Assembly: GCA_030248215.1 (NCBI GenBank)
Contig: JASANG010003849.1
Span: 1 to 64,000, forward strand
Source: Enoplolaimus lenunculus
Lineage: Eukaryota; Nematoda; Enoplea; Enoplida; Thoracostomopsidae
Direction: 5' to 3'
DNA length: 64,000 nt
In this document: piece after piece, positions 44,786 through 55,499 of the stretch
How positions within the stretch are numbered: position 1 is the first letter of the stretch
Layout: each line of letters begins with the position of its first letter
Position numbers and translations under genes: made by a program
Notes under the pieces: model-generated
Database searches by the model: none
What the model was told of the DNA's origin: nothing
The model's input: the letters and a program-made list of their open reading frames with translations, nothing else

Positions 44786-46204
44786 ATGCTAAAGATAAAC
44801 AAAGCGGCGTCCCTAGTCTGTCTCATAAACACTTTGTCCACTGCACTGTTAGATTGTCAGGGCATTTATAACGTCTTGCGTTATACATGTGTAGGCGCAC
44901 AAATATATCATACTATTAACACACACATCATTCAGAGCAAAAACTTGAGTCGCTTACAGGGACTATGGACAATAACAGTTCCTCATTATGTCAGGACGCG
45001 CATGAATGCCTAGGGTATATTCGGTGTGTGAAGGTTCAGACAATGACATGAAAATTTCAGGCATCTGTATAAAGAGCGGGTAGGGACAACGTGAGTGCCC
45101 AAAAGGGAGAGACATTTTTAACATATATTTGTGCATTTTAACGTGGAACAACACCTTTATACAAATATTTGCTAAAATTGCAAATTAACCATAATTTTAA
45201 ATACATAATTTTGCATCATTTCCGGCTTCACCTCCTGCTTCGGTTCCAGCAAATTTTGTTGAAGTCCGCTCCTGCTTCGGTATTTTTCAACTCCGGTTGC
45301 GTCCTGGAATTGGAATTTTGAAATATGGTGGCACGTGACGATAGAGCTTTCCCATAGCTGTTTGCGATAGCTTCGGATTATGATCGTTGATTTAAATTTA
45401 AGCTATTCAAACTCCAGTTGAATATTAAACTCACAAGTTTGAGTTCTGACAAGCCTATGCGTTTCTTTCCAACGACATATGTGTATTGTGTAGTGTTTAT
45501 CAATAATCAATATGCATACTTAAAGACGTAAAGTGTGTTTTTTTAAAAAATTTTAGCACTAGCGTTTGATTTGCTCTACCATGTTCCAATTTTGAGATCT
45601 GCCATTGCGGATGCTTGTAAGTTGGAAAACCTATCGGTAACGGATGATAGACACTATATGCATTTGAGAATATGTGTCCTACCCTCATCGTTTGCCGTTT
45701 TATAACTTATATGGCTTAGAGTAAATATCGTTCAGCATCGTAGTGCAACATGTGGGAATCAGTTCTGTAACAGTGGGAGATTTACGCTGTTGTAAGTTTT
45801 CGAGGAAGCAGATTCAGTTTCAGTATATTAAGTTGAGGATTTTATCGTTGACATGTTTTCAGCTTATATTTACATTTTTGGTTAAATATGTAGCTAGTCA
45901 TTGTTGTAGAAAGTGGTGAAATTAGATGAATTTGGTTTCTGCAAATTTTAGACGAGTGGTCCATAACAAAAGGAGTAGCTTGGATTTTATTCGTGTGGCA
46001 ATATTTTTGTTTCAAGTCTTCAGGGTTCCATCAGGATTCATGTGTTACAGGAACTTGAAATGAATTTGCAGGAACCGGATCAAGAATTGAAACCGGAAAT
46101 TGAAATAATATTTGAAGTTCGATCCGCGCCCCGTAGGCTTGTTTTTCCTATGGCTTAACTAAAAGGTCTGAAGTCTCGGTTTCTATTTAGACTGCAATAT
46201 GTGA

Positions 46205-46445
46205 GACATTTTGTTTCGTGTGTCTATGCAAGTGCATTGCACAATAGTATATGGCATGCTTGCCATCATCATACGTTTGACACATATTCGACAAAAAAAC
46301 TTCTTGTAAAGTCGGGTTACGTGGCGCATTGGCAGAGCGCTTGCTTCGGAATCCGTAGGTTGATACTTTGAACCATCCGTAACCCGCTTTGCCAGCTGCT
46401 TAGTTAAAAGTTCCTAAGCCCCGGTTCCTACCAAAACTGACAGCC
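46205..46445 (+). mobile_element. tRNA-derived SINE, family 1
   Basis: Best tRNA-like head: GTTACGTGGCGCATTGGCAG, AGCGCTTGCTTCGGAATCC, then a B-box-like GATACTTTGAACC, closing CGTAACCC. Same leader and tail as the 34.8 kb copy; a second tail fragment lies just before it at 46,130-46,200. Confidence 0.65.
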
Positions 46446-46734
46446 AACAGAAACGTGTTACATATGTATATATCGTAGCTCATGTTAATAGTTATCTCTA
46501 CGTGTTCTAACTTGGCTCCTGTTGGAATCGAAACCGGCCCCAGCACCGGTAAAAATCCTAGCTGGGCCGCTGCTATATATTTATATATGTATATGTGACA
46601 TATATACATATTTCTCAGAATGCGACGGGATACCAAGAAATGGCGGAGAAGGATAATTTAATATACGACACGAGCCTGATAATTATTTCAAATCATCGAA
46701 ACGTAGCTAATATTGGAATAACATGGTCTGCACT

Positions 46735-46935
46735 AGCTCTGTTCGAAGTTTTGTCCAAAGTTAAGAACCACGCCGGAAGTCGAACCTCAGTAATCTTGCG
46801 CAGCGTGCTATCACTACACCATGTGGTCATTGTAACAATTTCATATACCAGTATATGTACACATGTATTACAATCTTTTTCTGTTTTACGTACACTTACC
46901 GTGCACATATATCGACAGCTAGGAATCCAAAGTGT
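46735..46935 (-). mobile_element. tRNA-derived SINE, family 2
   Basis: Minus strand GACCACATGGTGTAGTGATA, GCACGCTGCGCAAG and GAGGTTCGACTTCCGGCGTG, the copy closest to a real tRNA. Flanking GTGCACATATA is shared with the 27 kb copy. Confidence 0.6.
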
Positions 46936-47690
46936 TTACGTGAACGTGACAGCCTAACATCCTACGCCTTTGCATTTTTAACACTTTAACAACGACCATA
47001 TTCCACTATTCTATGCTTTTGTAGCGTTGCGTTCAGTTGTAATATTTGTGTGGCCCATGTTACTTTTTAGGGCATTCGGTTTCCCTTCGATTGATTAAGC
47101 GTATTATTTTCGCGTAGACTTAGGCTTTAAACGTATTTTTTACGCTGAGGTTAAGGAATATATGTACAAATGGGAACACGCTGACACACTGTACCCCCCT
47201 GGTCCGGGATTTTTACCGGGGCCTGGGCCCAAAGCTACGGGGCGGGCCATCGCCGATGTCAAACGGGGCCAAGTTTGAACAAGTAAAGATGGAGCCTAAC
47301 AGTAGGAAAATAGGCAATCTATGTAAGTGTATATTGTGTATATTGCGCAAGTGTGTACTGTGTACAGCAAACCATGGAAAAGTATAAAATACCTTAGTAC
47401 AGTAATTTTTTGTGATTTCCATATTTTTATAAAGAGAACCCAGCGTGATTGGATTGTTTTTCTCGCGAGTCAATTACGGACTGTTTATTCATTAACTGCC
47501 CCAGTAGGTCTTGGCAAATAACGTGTTGGCACGGCCGCGGTGGTACCAGTGCCTTAAGCCTCGTGGCATCTTAAATATACGTATATACACAGCATCGTGT
47601 ACAGTTTTTATTATGATATTTTATACCACTTTATACGACTGAGTGTAGCATTTATTATGTCTATTTGCTCACTGTTTTGACAGTTTAATC

Positions 47691-47765
47691 ATGGTATCAA
47701 ACGTTGAAGGATTAAACGTATTTGCTTCTGTAGATTTTTTGACGGATCCAAGCTTACAAAAGAAA
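47691..47765 (+). CDS. XPOT: XPOT exon 1 (start codon)
   Basis: ATG with A at -3 context aatcATGG; encodes MVSNVEGLNVFASVDFLTDP, SLQKK; donor AAA|GTAAGT. The window has an acceptor-like TGTTTTGACAG ending 7 bases before the ATG. Confidence 0.85.
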
Positions 47766-50700
47766 GTAAGTTTTGTCAAATAAACTTTAATTACACGTAT
47801 ACATCTGCGAAAACCTGAAACTTAGACATTTAATAGCATAATTCGTATTTTTCTTGTGCTTGAAATCTACCTTCGATGGTTCATTTACGGTGTCCGCCAA
47901 TTTCCATATACTATACTAATTAAATCTGCTTCATTTGTATCGTCACTAATAATTGAACAAGTGGCTTTAAAAATCTTCTTAGTAACCGGAACGTGAAAAA
48001 ATGCCGGAACCGGAATTCAGGTAACGCTGCGAAATTTCGCATTTTTGTACTTTGTTTAAGTAAGAAAGACTACGCACAAAAACTGTGCTTATTTAGATTT
48101 GAACGCTTAGAACGTGTTCACTATCAAATTGTGTCTATACTTAAGGTCGTGTATATACCAAGCAGATCTATGTTAATAATATGTTTCAGGCATTCGAATA
48201 TTTTGAATTATTGAAAGCGACGGACGACGGCTGGATCAAATGCATGAATTCGTTTGTCGAAGCTGGTGATGGGTGAGTCAGTTATTTCTTATTGTGTATT
48301 TAACAGAGGTAAAGTTTCCCTACTGAACTTATTAACTACTCCTCTGGAATTTAAAAAATTTTAAGCCCTCTCTCTTAACTAAAACTTTACATTTTCCACA
48401 AATTTGCCGGAAAATTAGAAAAGCGTTAACTCTACCTTAAAGAGTTAACCCTACGCTATGACACGTTTTGTGGCAAGGGTAAATTTTATATTGTGAACGG
48501 CGCATAAGTATCTCTTCATTAACTCTGAATAAGTAACATGTACGTTATCAAAATGTTGTAAAATATGGGTTTGCGCGTACTATGCAAAGTTGTATTGTGT
48601 GTATATGGGTCATTTTCAAAGCTTCATGGTTTATAATATCACTTGTACACTTTGCACTTGTTTTATACAGTCTCTATTAACAGTTTGGCGTTATTTCAGG
48701 AACGAACAATTGCGATTTATGTGCCTTCAGGTTATTGAGCATTATGTCAAGACAAAGTGAGTATAGTTCGCATGTTGAGGCGAAGTTTGTTGTGTTAAGA
48801 ATTAATAACAAGCTAACTATATATAATACAACACTAGATGAGTGTTGTGTACAAAAAATGATTTCAAGCTAGTTGACAAATGGATTTTGACGAGGATATA
48901 GAAATGCAAACACGATGTTTGATTTATATAATTGTTAAATACGTATTCGCGAAGTTATATAACAGCGCTAGCTGTACGAGATGCTGAATTGAGCTCATAC
49001 TGCAAATCGCTAAATTTAAGGCTTGGCAGATGAGGTTTGCAGGTATTTAAATTTAAGAAAACTAGCAATCGTTTTAAAATAGTTGTATGCTTTTAAATGA
49101 AGTGGAACACTGGGACTGTGACAAAAAATGCGACGTTAGAGCAACTGTTAATTTTTTCGAATATTTTTAGATATGCAGCGAATTCTGGACCGCCGTCACC
49201 AGATAGTACCAATGATCCAACATCGATAATTCATGCTTTTTTGACAAAATGGCTAAGCGTCTACGCCGACAATACAAAACCCCAACCTGTGTTTTTGAGA
49301 AACAAAATGTCCGCTTTGTTCGCATCAGTGTTTGTCGCTTCGTTTTTAGACAAGTTAGTCATCTGCAGTAGTCGCCGTGGTGCTTGCGACCTGATATTCG
49401 GTTCTGGGCAAAACATGACTTTCGACTGTGATTTTCATGTCCGTCGAAAAGAAAACTCAGTTACGAAACGCAATACTTTTTATTGAATTAAACACTCGGT
49501 TTATATATCACATGCACCGTGGTTTATGTGCAGTGTTATTGGTATTTCAGATGGCCAACATTTTTTCACGATCTATTTTTGAACAATTCCCAAATGAACT
49601 CGAGTGGCGGTCACATGGTCGAGTTCTATTTACGTGTTTTGTTAGATATCGATAGCGAGATTGCTGAAAAAGAAATCCTCAGAACCAAACAAGTATGTTA
49701 CGACCCGCGATAGAACAGCAGTTTTTGTTACAGTTTTGCAGTTACAATATTTGATTTTAATAATGTGTACGTAGTATATTTTTTATGTCAGAATCTGTTA
49801 GTTCAGTTTTAAGTTTGTCATCTTTACATTATTAAGTTGTTTGTGTTTCAATATATTTAGGAAGAACAGCGTAACACCGAAATCAAAGATAAAATTCGAG
49901 AAACGTGTATTAACTTGCTAACAGGGTCATGGTATGATATTCTGGTAGGTCTTCAACCTCAATGTTTATTTCAGCAAGACAAACTATTCTGGTGGGGGCA
50001 AACAAACTGTTAATGGGGTTGTCAAAAAGAAGTCAAGTCTTTGATTGTACATTTAATCAAGTTTTGGTTATACATTGATCCTGGATGAGTTTTAATATGA
50101 TGTTAGTAGTGTTGTTTGCTATGTTTTGTTATAGGGTTCGACCGGATATTCGGCTGCGAATAGCGATCTACATTTCGTCGCAGTATAATAGTTTTCCCGC
50201 CTATATAGCTGAAAAGTGTAAGATAACTAGGTACAAAATCATAAATCTATCGCGGTGGATTTTATTCGAAATGAAACAGCAATATATGTTACAGGAAACG
50301 ATAAACCCTTAAAACTATATTGTTTTATTTTCAGACAAACGCTTATGCATCTGGCCAAATTCAATCGGTTGTGTTATGCTTAAATGTGATTGGTGCTTTT
50401 ATTTCGTGGATTGATATTAAACTCATCGCTAATGATTCGTTTATTCCGGCAATTGTGGCGGCGTTTGCAAATGTCGACGCTCAGGTAGGTCTTACTTCTG
50501 ATAAACAGGAGAGCTAGGGTTTGTGATAATAAGTAGTTAGTCAATAATTGTTATTACATCATCTCGTGAGTTATGGTTAGGAGCCGGAAGCGTACAGTTT
50601 GTCGTTTGTCGAGCCGTGGAACGGGGTTACGTGCGCGGTTGGAATCTAGGCGCATGTTAAAGCGGAAATCGATGTTACCACGGCGCAAGCATAGTTCCGG

Positions 50701-53700
50701 TTCTAGCATTAAAGTCTGGTATAGTTCATTGATTAGTTGTTGTATTAAATTCGGTATTTTGTACCCATAGTTTTCCGTATTGTCAGTGTTAATTGTTTAT
50801 GTGAAAAAATTAGTGGTTGAAACTTTTCTGTATAACAATATTTTCAGGAAGCAGTTGCAGATTGCATTTGCTCGATTTTGGCCAAGAAAATGGAAGCGAA
50901 TTCAAAAATTGAACTTATTGATGCGATGGATAAATTTCTCTCGCAGCAAGGCGTGCTTGAGGTCCCAACAGTTAGTTTTGCGATGGGTGAAGAAGAGCTA
51001 TTGGCTGAAGAACCGCGTAGTTGCCTGCCTACAGTGGGGTTTGAAATAAAGTTACGTCCAGCGATTAGATTTTTTTATATTTTTTTGAAACATTTCTCGA
51101 TTAACTGTTCTTGGTTATTTATTTTGAAGTGTGGGTATGTCGTATGATGCCATTTTCTTAGCCAGTTTTGCAAGTTTGTAGCCAGTTTTTGTTCGTTGTG
51201 CTGTTAAAGTTCAATAATTGACCTTATAATTGGCCATTGCTATCTGGCGACTGGTTCGTGTAGCGTATTTTGAGCTTATTGGCTGCTCTTGGTAGTGTAA
51301 GCTTACAGTGTTGTTATGCATTTTGTTATGTTTTAGGATTCGGACCCGGAAACTCTAATGAAAGTGTCAGAATTAATTGATTGCATCGGAACTGAACTGA
51401 TTCAATGCTGGCAAAAGTTTGTTTTCGTTTAAAATATTTAAATTAATAATGTTTAATGTTTAGTGCAATTCAGTTTTTGTTTACAAATGAAAGTTTCGTC
51501 ATATAGTAGACGATAAAAGTAGTTTGTAGGATAGCCTGCATGACGGAACGGTAGAGCGTACACTTCAGTTGCAAGCTGTTAGTTTTAACTCGCCCTGCGT
51601 CCGCTTTGTTTTGGTTGTTGATTTCCAGATCGAATGAATTGTATTTTTGCTTTCTATACGCTCTGCTAATTATGTAATCCACTGTGATAATTCTATTATT
51701 TTTAAGGTACAGTAAAGCCAATGACGCGGACAGAGCTAAGGCTACGTTGGCATTGATTGAGACCAAAGTACCTGAAATGATCATTTTGGTTGGTCATGAA
51801 CATTTGATGGTGTCAAGTGCGATATATGAGTTCACGCATGGGTATCTTGGTGTCCTTAAACAGATTCATTCGTCGGGTCAACAGTTATCGGATCTTCAGA
51901 AATATTGGTTGAACGTGAGTTCTGAGAGGAGGCAAAGTTGTGTTGGGTTGATAGCATTGAATTGTAGGCCAGTGCAATGCACGTATAAAATAATATTTTG
52001 CTTTTATATACTAGATATGTTAGTAGCGAGGGAGCAAAATGGCAAAACATGAATTTTAAAGCATTGAAAAAATTGTTTCTCTCCCATCTTCATATTCCGC
52101 CGTCCCAACGTCTCTCCGGGGCATGGGGATTGGTTCCAATATTCTCTTGTAGCCTATGGAATCCTTGGCGTAGGACGATAGTTGATAAATTTTTGGTATA
52201 GTTCGTAAGGATAGTAGTTGCGATGTGTTTAGAAAATGTAGTTAATACACCAACTATATTTATTTCCCGTGCCCGGAGTTTGATATGCAAAAATTTTAAA
52301 AGTAAAGAACAAAATCGAAACTGTCAGTCTTAACTTAACTCTGTGCTTAACGCTAAGCATGAGTTATCGTCTAGCTGTTCTAGTGATTGGCTATTTGAGT
52401 TGCGCTTTAATTTTGTGCTATCTTTATGTTTCAGGATCTGCTGTTGGTTGTAATGAAAAAATATCGATATCCAGAAGATTACAACCACCAGAGCGAAGTA
52501 AGTTAATCAGCTTCGTGCGAAGAGATCTCGAAGGGTTTGTGATACGCGTTGAGGAAGGACCGGAGCGTATTTAAGGATATTTTCTGTTTTAACTTCCAAA
52601 TTTCACAACATGAGCAATTCTTTTAGATTGTAACTATTAATTTGACTTAAAATATTTGCCTTGTTTAAATATTTTGAAAATTTCTTTATCGGCTGCGAAG
52701 TAAGAAAATCTAGCATATTTGTTAATTAAAGTATTGTTGCAGTCCTTTTGGTAAATTTAATTAGTTTTGGTCGCTCAGATGTGTAGAAACGTATGAAAAT
52801 TTATAGAAAGACGAACTGAAGATGGCAGTGAAATTTTGCGAAGAACCTTTAACTACTTGCAGCATATTGCTGTAATGTTTGTTTCAGGGTGAAAATGAAG
52901 CTGAGTTTCAGGAATACCGCAAGGAATTGAAAAATATCTTTTTGAATATTGTTGTTTTGGTAAGTTTTCTAAATTAAAGTGTAAGAATGGTGCTATATTT
53001 TGTACAATTTTGTGTCATACGTCGGTGTTCGTCACCGTGTGGCATCATTTACGAACGGCGACGGACGGCAAGTATTGCGCCACTCAAGGAGTGTTATATT
53101 GACATTGTTGTAGATGCAAGTTTATTAATGATTTTCTCGATTTTCCAGCCAGTGATATGTTTTAAGTGTGTAGACACTTTCTCAAATGTTTTCAATTAAT
53201 TTGTTCATAAGACTGGTTATAGACATGGTATGACCTCCGTAGCTTCTCTTCTGGGGCCTGCATATATTTAAGTACGCATACTGTATAGGTACTGAAAATC
53301 GACATTTAAGTTTTGTTGCACATTTTAGGAACCGGATATAGCGTTGAATTCCATTGATGAATTTGCGTTTCGAGTTTTTGGATCTTTGCAAACAGTTCCG
53401 TATCAAGACGTTGAGCTAATTATCGTGTTACTGTTTCTTATTGGCGAAGCGCTTCCGGTATGGCAAGCAAGTATTGCTGTTGAGAACACTTGTTTGACGG
53501 CAGAGACGTGTCTTGAGTTTAATTTTAGCTAAATTGGCATTTGAAGATTTGATGTAAGTCGTAGGCATACAGTACCTATATGATTGTAGTTAATGGTAAA
53601 TTTCGTTATTATTTTATAGTCGTTGCTTTTAAAAATATGTATTACGAAGTTCTCGTTAATGTAAAGTTATGAAGATCAACTTTTTAAGATTTTTGTTTAG

Positions 53701-54218
53701 ACCACACAAGGGAATCATTTTACAAGCAATACACCAAGGGCTATACATTTGCGCAGGCTTATAAAGCAGGTAAGTCAGTTGCTCATATTATATCTTTTTC
53801 ACCGCTTTGTTATTTAATGCGCGGATTTTGTATTTGAAATCTTTGGTAACTTTCTATGCTGGCTTGTAACGGCTGATACACGAGCGTTGAATGTTTTTTT
53901 GCTTTAATATGTGTAACCAGTAAACATTATCTTAATAGTCCAAAAGTTCTAAATCGAAGCATTAACTAATTGAAGCGAATGCTAATGTTTGGTGTAACAA
54001 TGGTAATTGTTGTGGATTAGTTGAAAAATGTAGGCTAATACGTTGTCGCCAAGAACTCTTTTGGTTTAGTCGTTGATTTTAATCTAAAAAATTTGTAGTT
54101 AGTTGGGTCGCGTGCGGCTGACTGTTTACATCCTGCGATTTGTATTGAATTCTTTGAAACTGTGGTACGATACGATAAACTGTTCGGTATGGAACCGGAT
54201 TTAATTCCTGATATTTTG
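47691..54218 (+). CDS. XPOT: Exportin-T (tRNA exportin), N-terminal 546 residues, 15 exons
   Basis: Importin-beta family receptor that carries mature tRNAs out of the nucleus with RanGTP. Exons: 47691-47765, 48190-48272, 48700-48756, 49171-49353, 49551-49692, 49861-49944, 50335-50484, 50848-50970, 51337-51416, 51707-51914, 52435-52497, 52888-52959, 53329-53457, 53701-53769, 54099-54218. All phases agree and sites are GT/AG. Matches to human XPOT run end to end: EEQRNTEIKDKIRETCINLL (human EEARRNTLIKDTMREQCIPNL), SWIDIKLIANDSFI (SWIDLSLIANDRFI), YGEALP-type helix, EFFETVVRYDKLFGMEPDLI (EFFETVVRYEKFFTVEPQHI). Human XPOT has 962 residues; the HEAT repeats after this point were not found in the next 9.8 kb. 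C. elegans calls its homologue xpo-3. Confidence 0.92.
48190..48272 (+). CDS. XPOT: XPOT exon 2
   Basis: Encodes AFEYFELLKATDDGWIKCMN, SFVEAGDG (human ALAYFEQLKISPDAWQVC). Phase 0 to 2; acceptor ATGTTTCAG, donor ATGG|GTGAGT. Confidence 0.9.
48700..48756 (+). CDS. XPOT: XPOT exon 3
   Basis: Encodes NEQLRFMCLQVIEHYVKTK (human DHVKFFCFQVLEHQVKYK). Phase 2 to 2; donor ACAAA|GTGAGT. Confidence 0.92.
49171..49353 (+). CDS. XPOT: XPOT exon 4
   Basis: Encodes YAANSGPPSPDSTNDPTSII then FLRNKMSALFASVFVASFLD (human FIRNKAAQVFALLFVTEYLT). Phase 2 to 2; donor GACAA|GTTAGT. Confidence 0.92.
49551..49692 (+). CDS. XPOT: XPOT exon 5
   Basis: Encodes WPTFFHDLFLNNSQ and MVEFYLRVLLDIDSEIAEKE (human VDLYLRILMAIDSELVDRD). 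Phase 2 to 0; acceptor GGTATTTCAG, donor AACAA|GTATGT. Confidence 0.92.
49861..49944 (+). CDS. XPOT: XPOT exon 6
   Basis: Encodes EEQRNTEIKDKIRETCINLL, TGSWYDIL; human has RRNTLIKDTMREQC and ESWYQIL. Phase 0 to 0. Confidence 0.93.
50335..50484 (+). CDS. XPOT: XPOT exon 7
   Basis: Encodes VLCLNVIGAFISWIDIKLIA then NDSFIPAIVAAFANVDAQ; the SWIDxxLIAND stretch is the most conserved part of the gene seen here. Phase 0 to 0. Confidence 0.94.
50848..50970 (+). CDS. XPOT: XPOT exon 8
   Basis: Encodes EAVADCICSILAKKMEANSK then IELIDAMDKFLSQQGVLEVP (human EEACDCLFEVVNKGMDPVDK). I end it at CCAACA|GTTAGT because the next exon needs phase 0; the open frame itself continues another 35 codons. Confidence 0.85.
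51337..51416 (+). CDS. XPOT: XPOT exon 9
   Basis: Encodes DSDPETLMKVSELIDCIGTE, LIQCWQK (human LARFSKLVNGMGQSLIVSW). Phase 0 to 2; donor CAAAA|GTTTGT is weak but exact for the frame. Confidence 0.85.
51707..51914 (+). CDS. XPOT: XPOT exon 10
   Basis: Encodes YSKANDADRAKATLALIETK and YEFTHGYLGVLKQIHSSGQQ (human NAQEALQAIETK and CYDYLHILKQL). Phase 2 to 0; donor GAAC|GTGAGT. Confidence 0.9.
52435..52497 (+). CDS. XPOT: XPOT exon 11
   Basis: Encodes DLLLVVMKKYRYPEDYNHQS (human AIMLAVMKKLTYDEEYNFEN). Phase 0 to 0; acceptor TGTTTCAG, donor GAA|GTAAGT. Found by homology; it is too short to stand out as an open frame. Confidence 0.9.
52888..52959 (+). CDS. XPOT: XPOT exon 12
   Basis: Encodes GENEAEFQEYRKELKNIFLN, IVVL (human GEDEAMFVEYRKQLKLLLD). 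Phase 0 to 0. Confidence 0.93.
53329..53457 (+). CDS. XPOT: XPOT exon 13
   Basis: Encodes EFAFRVFGSLQTVPYQDVEL then IIVLLFLIGEALP (human VEVAIRLLYMLAEALP). Phase 0 to 0; donor TTCCG|GTATGG. Confidence 0.9.
53701..53769 (+). CDS. XPOT: XPOT exon 14
   Basis: Encodes TTQGNHFTSNTPRAIHLRRL, IKQ (human VSHGAHFSGDVSKASALQDM). Phase 0 to 0; acceptor TTGTTTAG, donor GCAG|GTAAGT. 69 nt. Confidence 0.85.
54099..54218 (+). CDS. XPOT: XPOT exon 15 (last found)
   Basis: Encodes LHPAICIEFFETVVRYDKLF, GMEPDLIPDIL (human VTLEFFETVVRYEKFFTVEP). Phase 0 to 0; donor TTTTG|GTATGT is intact, so the gene should continue. Confidence 0.93.
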
Positions 54219-54294
54219 GTATGTTTTGCTTTGTGAGGGGTCATAGGGATGGCGTATTCTTATGATACGTATGAAAGTGGATTAGTTTTAGCAA

Positions 54295-54485
54295 GAGGGG
54301 ATGATGTCCACCTTGCAAAAGAGTGTGCAACTGCTCGGGCTGTGCTTGGCACTAAATGTACCAGCACGCGTTGCATTTTTGTTCGACCCCCCTTTATCAG
54401 GGGCGGGGGTTTAAGCAAGAGATTTGCAATAAAGTATGCTTCAGTACACCTACCCCCCTCATTTAAGGGGCGACAACTATGTTGT
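54295..54485 (+). repeat. Dispersed repeat with GCGTTGCATTTTTG and CCCCCCT...AGGGG stem
   Basis: AAGAGTGTGCAACTGCTC, later GCACGCGTTGCATTTTTG then CCCCCCTTTATCAGGGGCGG. Copies at 1,805-1,920 (plus), 6,225-6,310 (minus) and 58,535-58,660 (minus). Function unknown. Confidence 0.5.
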
Positions 54486-54764
54486 ATAGGCAAAAAGTCA
54501 ACCGGTTTGTTTTATTTTTTACCCTTTTCGAAGTTTACTGGTCGTATTCTCCAAGTTGAAGCCAATAGCATTGATGCATAATTGCTGGGTTGAGAGTTTC
54601 GGAAGCTTCTATGGTTAAATTTTAATGTAGGCTTTGCGTATTTTAAGGGTTTTTCTAACGGTTGTTTTATGGTTTTATGAATATTAAGCTGATGCTGCTG
54701 GCTTGAAAGAATTTTTGTTAGATTTGACGATTCAGCGGTGTCGGGCTGCTTAGCTGGATGCAAA

Positions 54765-55437
54765 GCGGAACTGGATTATACCGGAATCGGAACAACAAGT
54801 TTATACCGGAATTGTAATCGGAATCGGAACTAGAAATTTGGTGACTGTGCGGATAATTTGTATTAACAAATATATGTATTGATTTAGGGTGTCTGTTGGC
54901 AGGCAATAATTTTCAAAAACGTCGTATGAACAAATTGGCAATCATTTTTTGGTTCTGTAAAACTAAACTATAATCAATTATTGATAAGTTAATTCGTCGA
55001 AAACAATTTAATAAATGATGCAGAATTTTTTATACAACATATCACAACAAGTAGGCCTAAAATTAAAATGTGGAAATTCCGATTGATTGTGCAGTCGCAA
55101 TCGGAACTCGTTTTGAATCGAGATTCTAATCGGAATCAGAATTCCGATTGCACCTTTATGGAACTTGTGGGTTCGCTTTATTATTTGGGGGAATCTTAGT
55201 TGTTTTAGAATATTTCCGCTTTATAAAGATGTGTAGTAATCAATTATTGATAAGTTAACTCATCGAAAACAATTTAATATCTAAATGATACAGAATTTTT
55301 ATGCAACGTATCACAACAAGTCGCGTTAAAATTAAAACTTCAAAATAGCGATTCCGATTGATTGCGCAATCGAAATCGGAATCCGACCTCGTTTTGAATC
55401 GGAATTGTAATCAGAATCGGAATTGCGGTTGCACCCT
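54765..55437 (+). repeat. Tandemly duplicated hAT-like MITE ends with AATCGG units
   Basis: Two similar blocks, about 54,965-55,155 and 55,228-55,437, each starting with a copy of AATCAATTATTGATAAGTTA and ending with GATTGCACC or GTTGCACCCTG. ATTCCG/AATCGG hexamers sit at the ends. A third partial copy precedes them. Lies past the last XPOT exon found. Confidence 0.55.
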
Positions 55438-55499
55438 GGGCATACGTTTCACTGTGAGAAATGTTTGCTGCAATAACCTCTAAATGAAAGGGTAATTAT

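Larger units (their letters stand above)
43901..47690. other. Interval between the FAM187-like and XPOT genes
   Basis: The two genes are divergently arranged. Besides the AAAATTTG array, SINE copies and MITE relics (45,195-45,310; 46,020-46,110) I see no exon. Promoters for both genes should lie here or at 42.5 kb, but no convincing core element can be named. Confidence 0.5.

Noticed and set aside
46315-46400. Functional tRNA gene
   Set aside because: The cloverleaf is imperfect and the sequence is one of several dispersed copies with a shared leader and tail, so it is SINE-derived.
51530-51610. tRNA-like sequence in an XPOT intron (ACGGTAGAGCG, then TTAACTCGCCC)
   Set aside because: A-box-like only; the B box and stems do not form.
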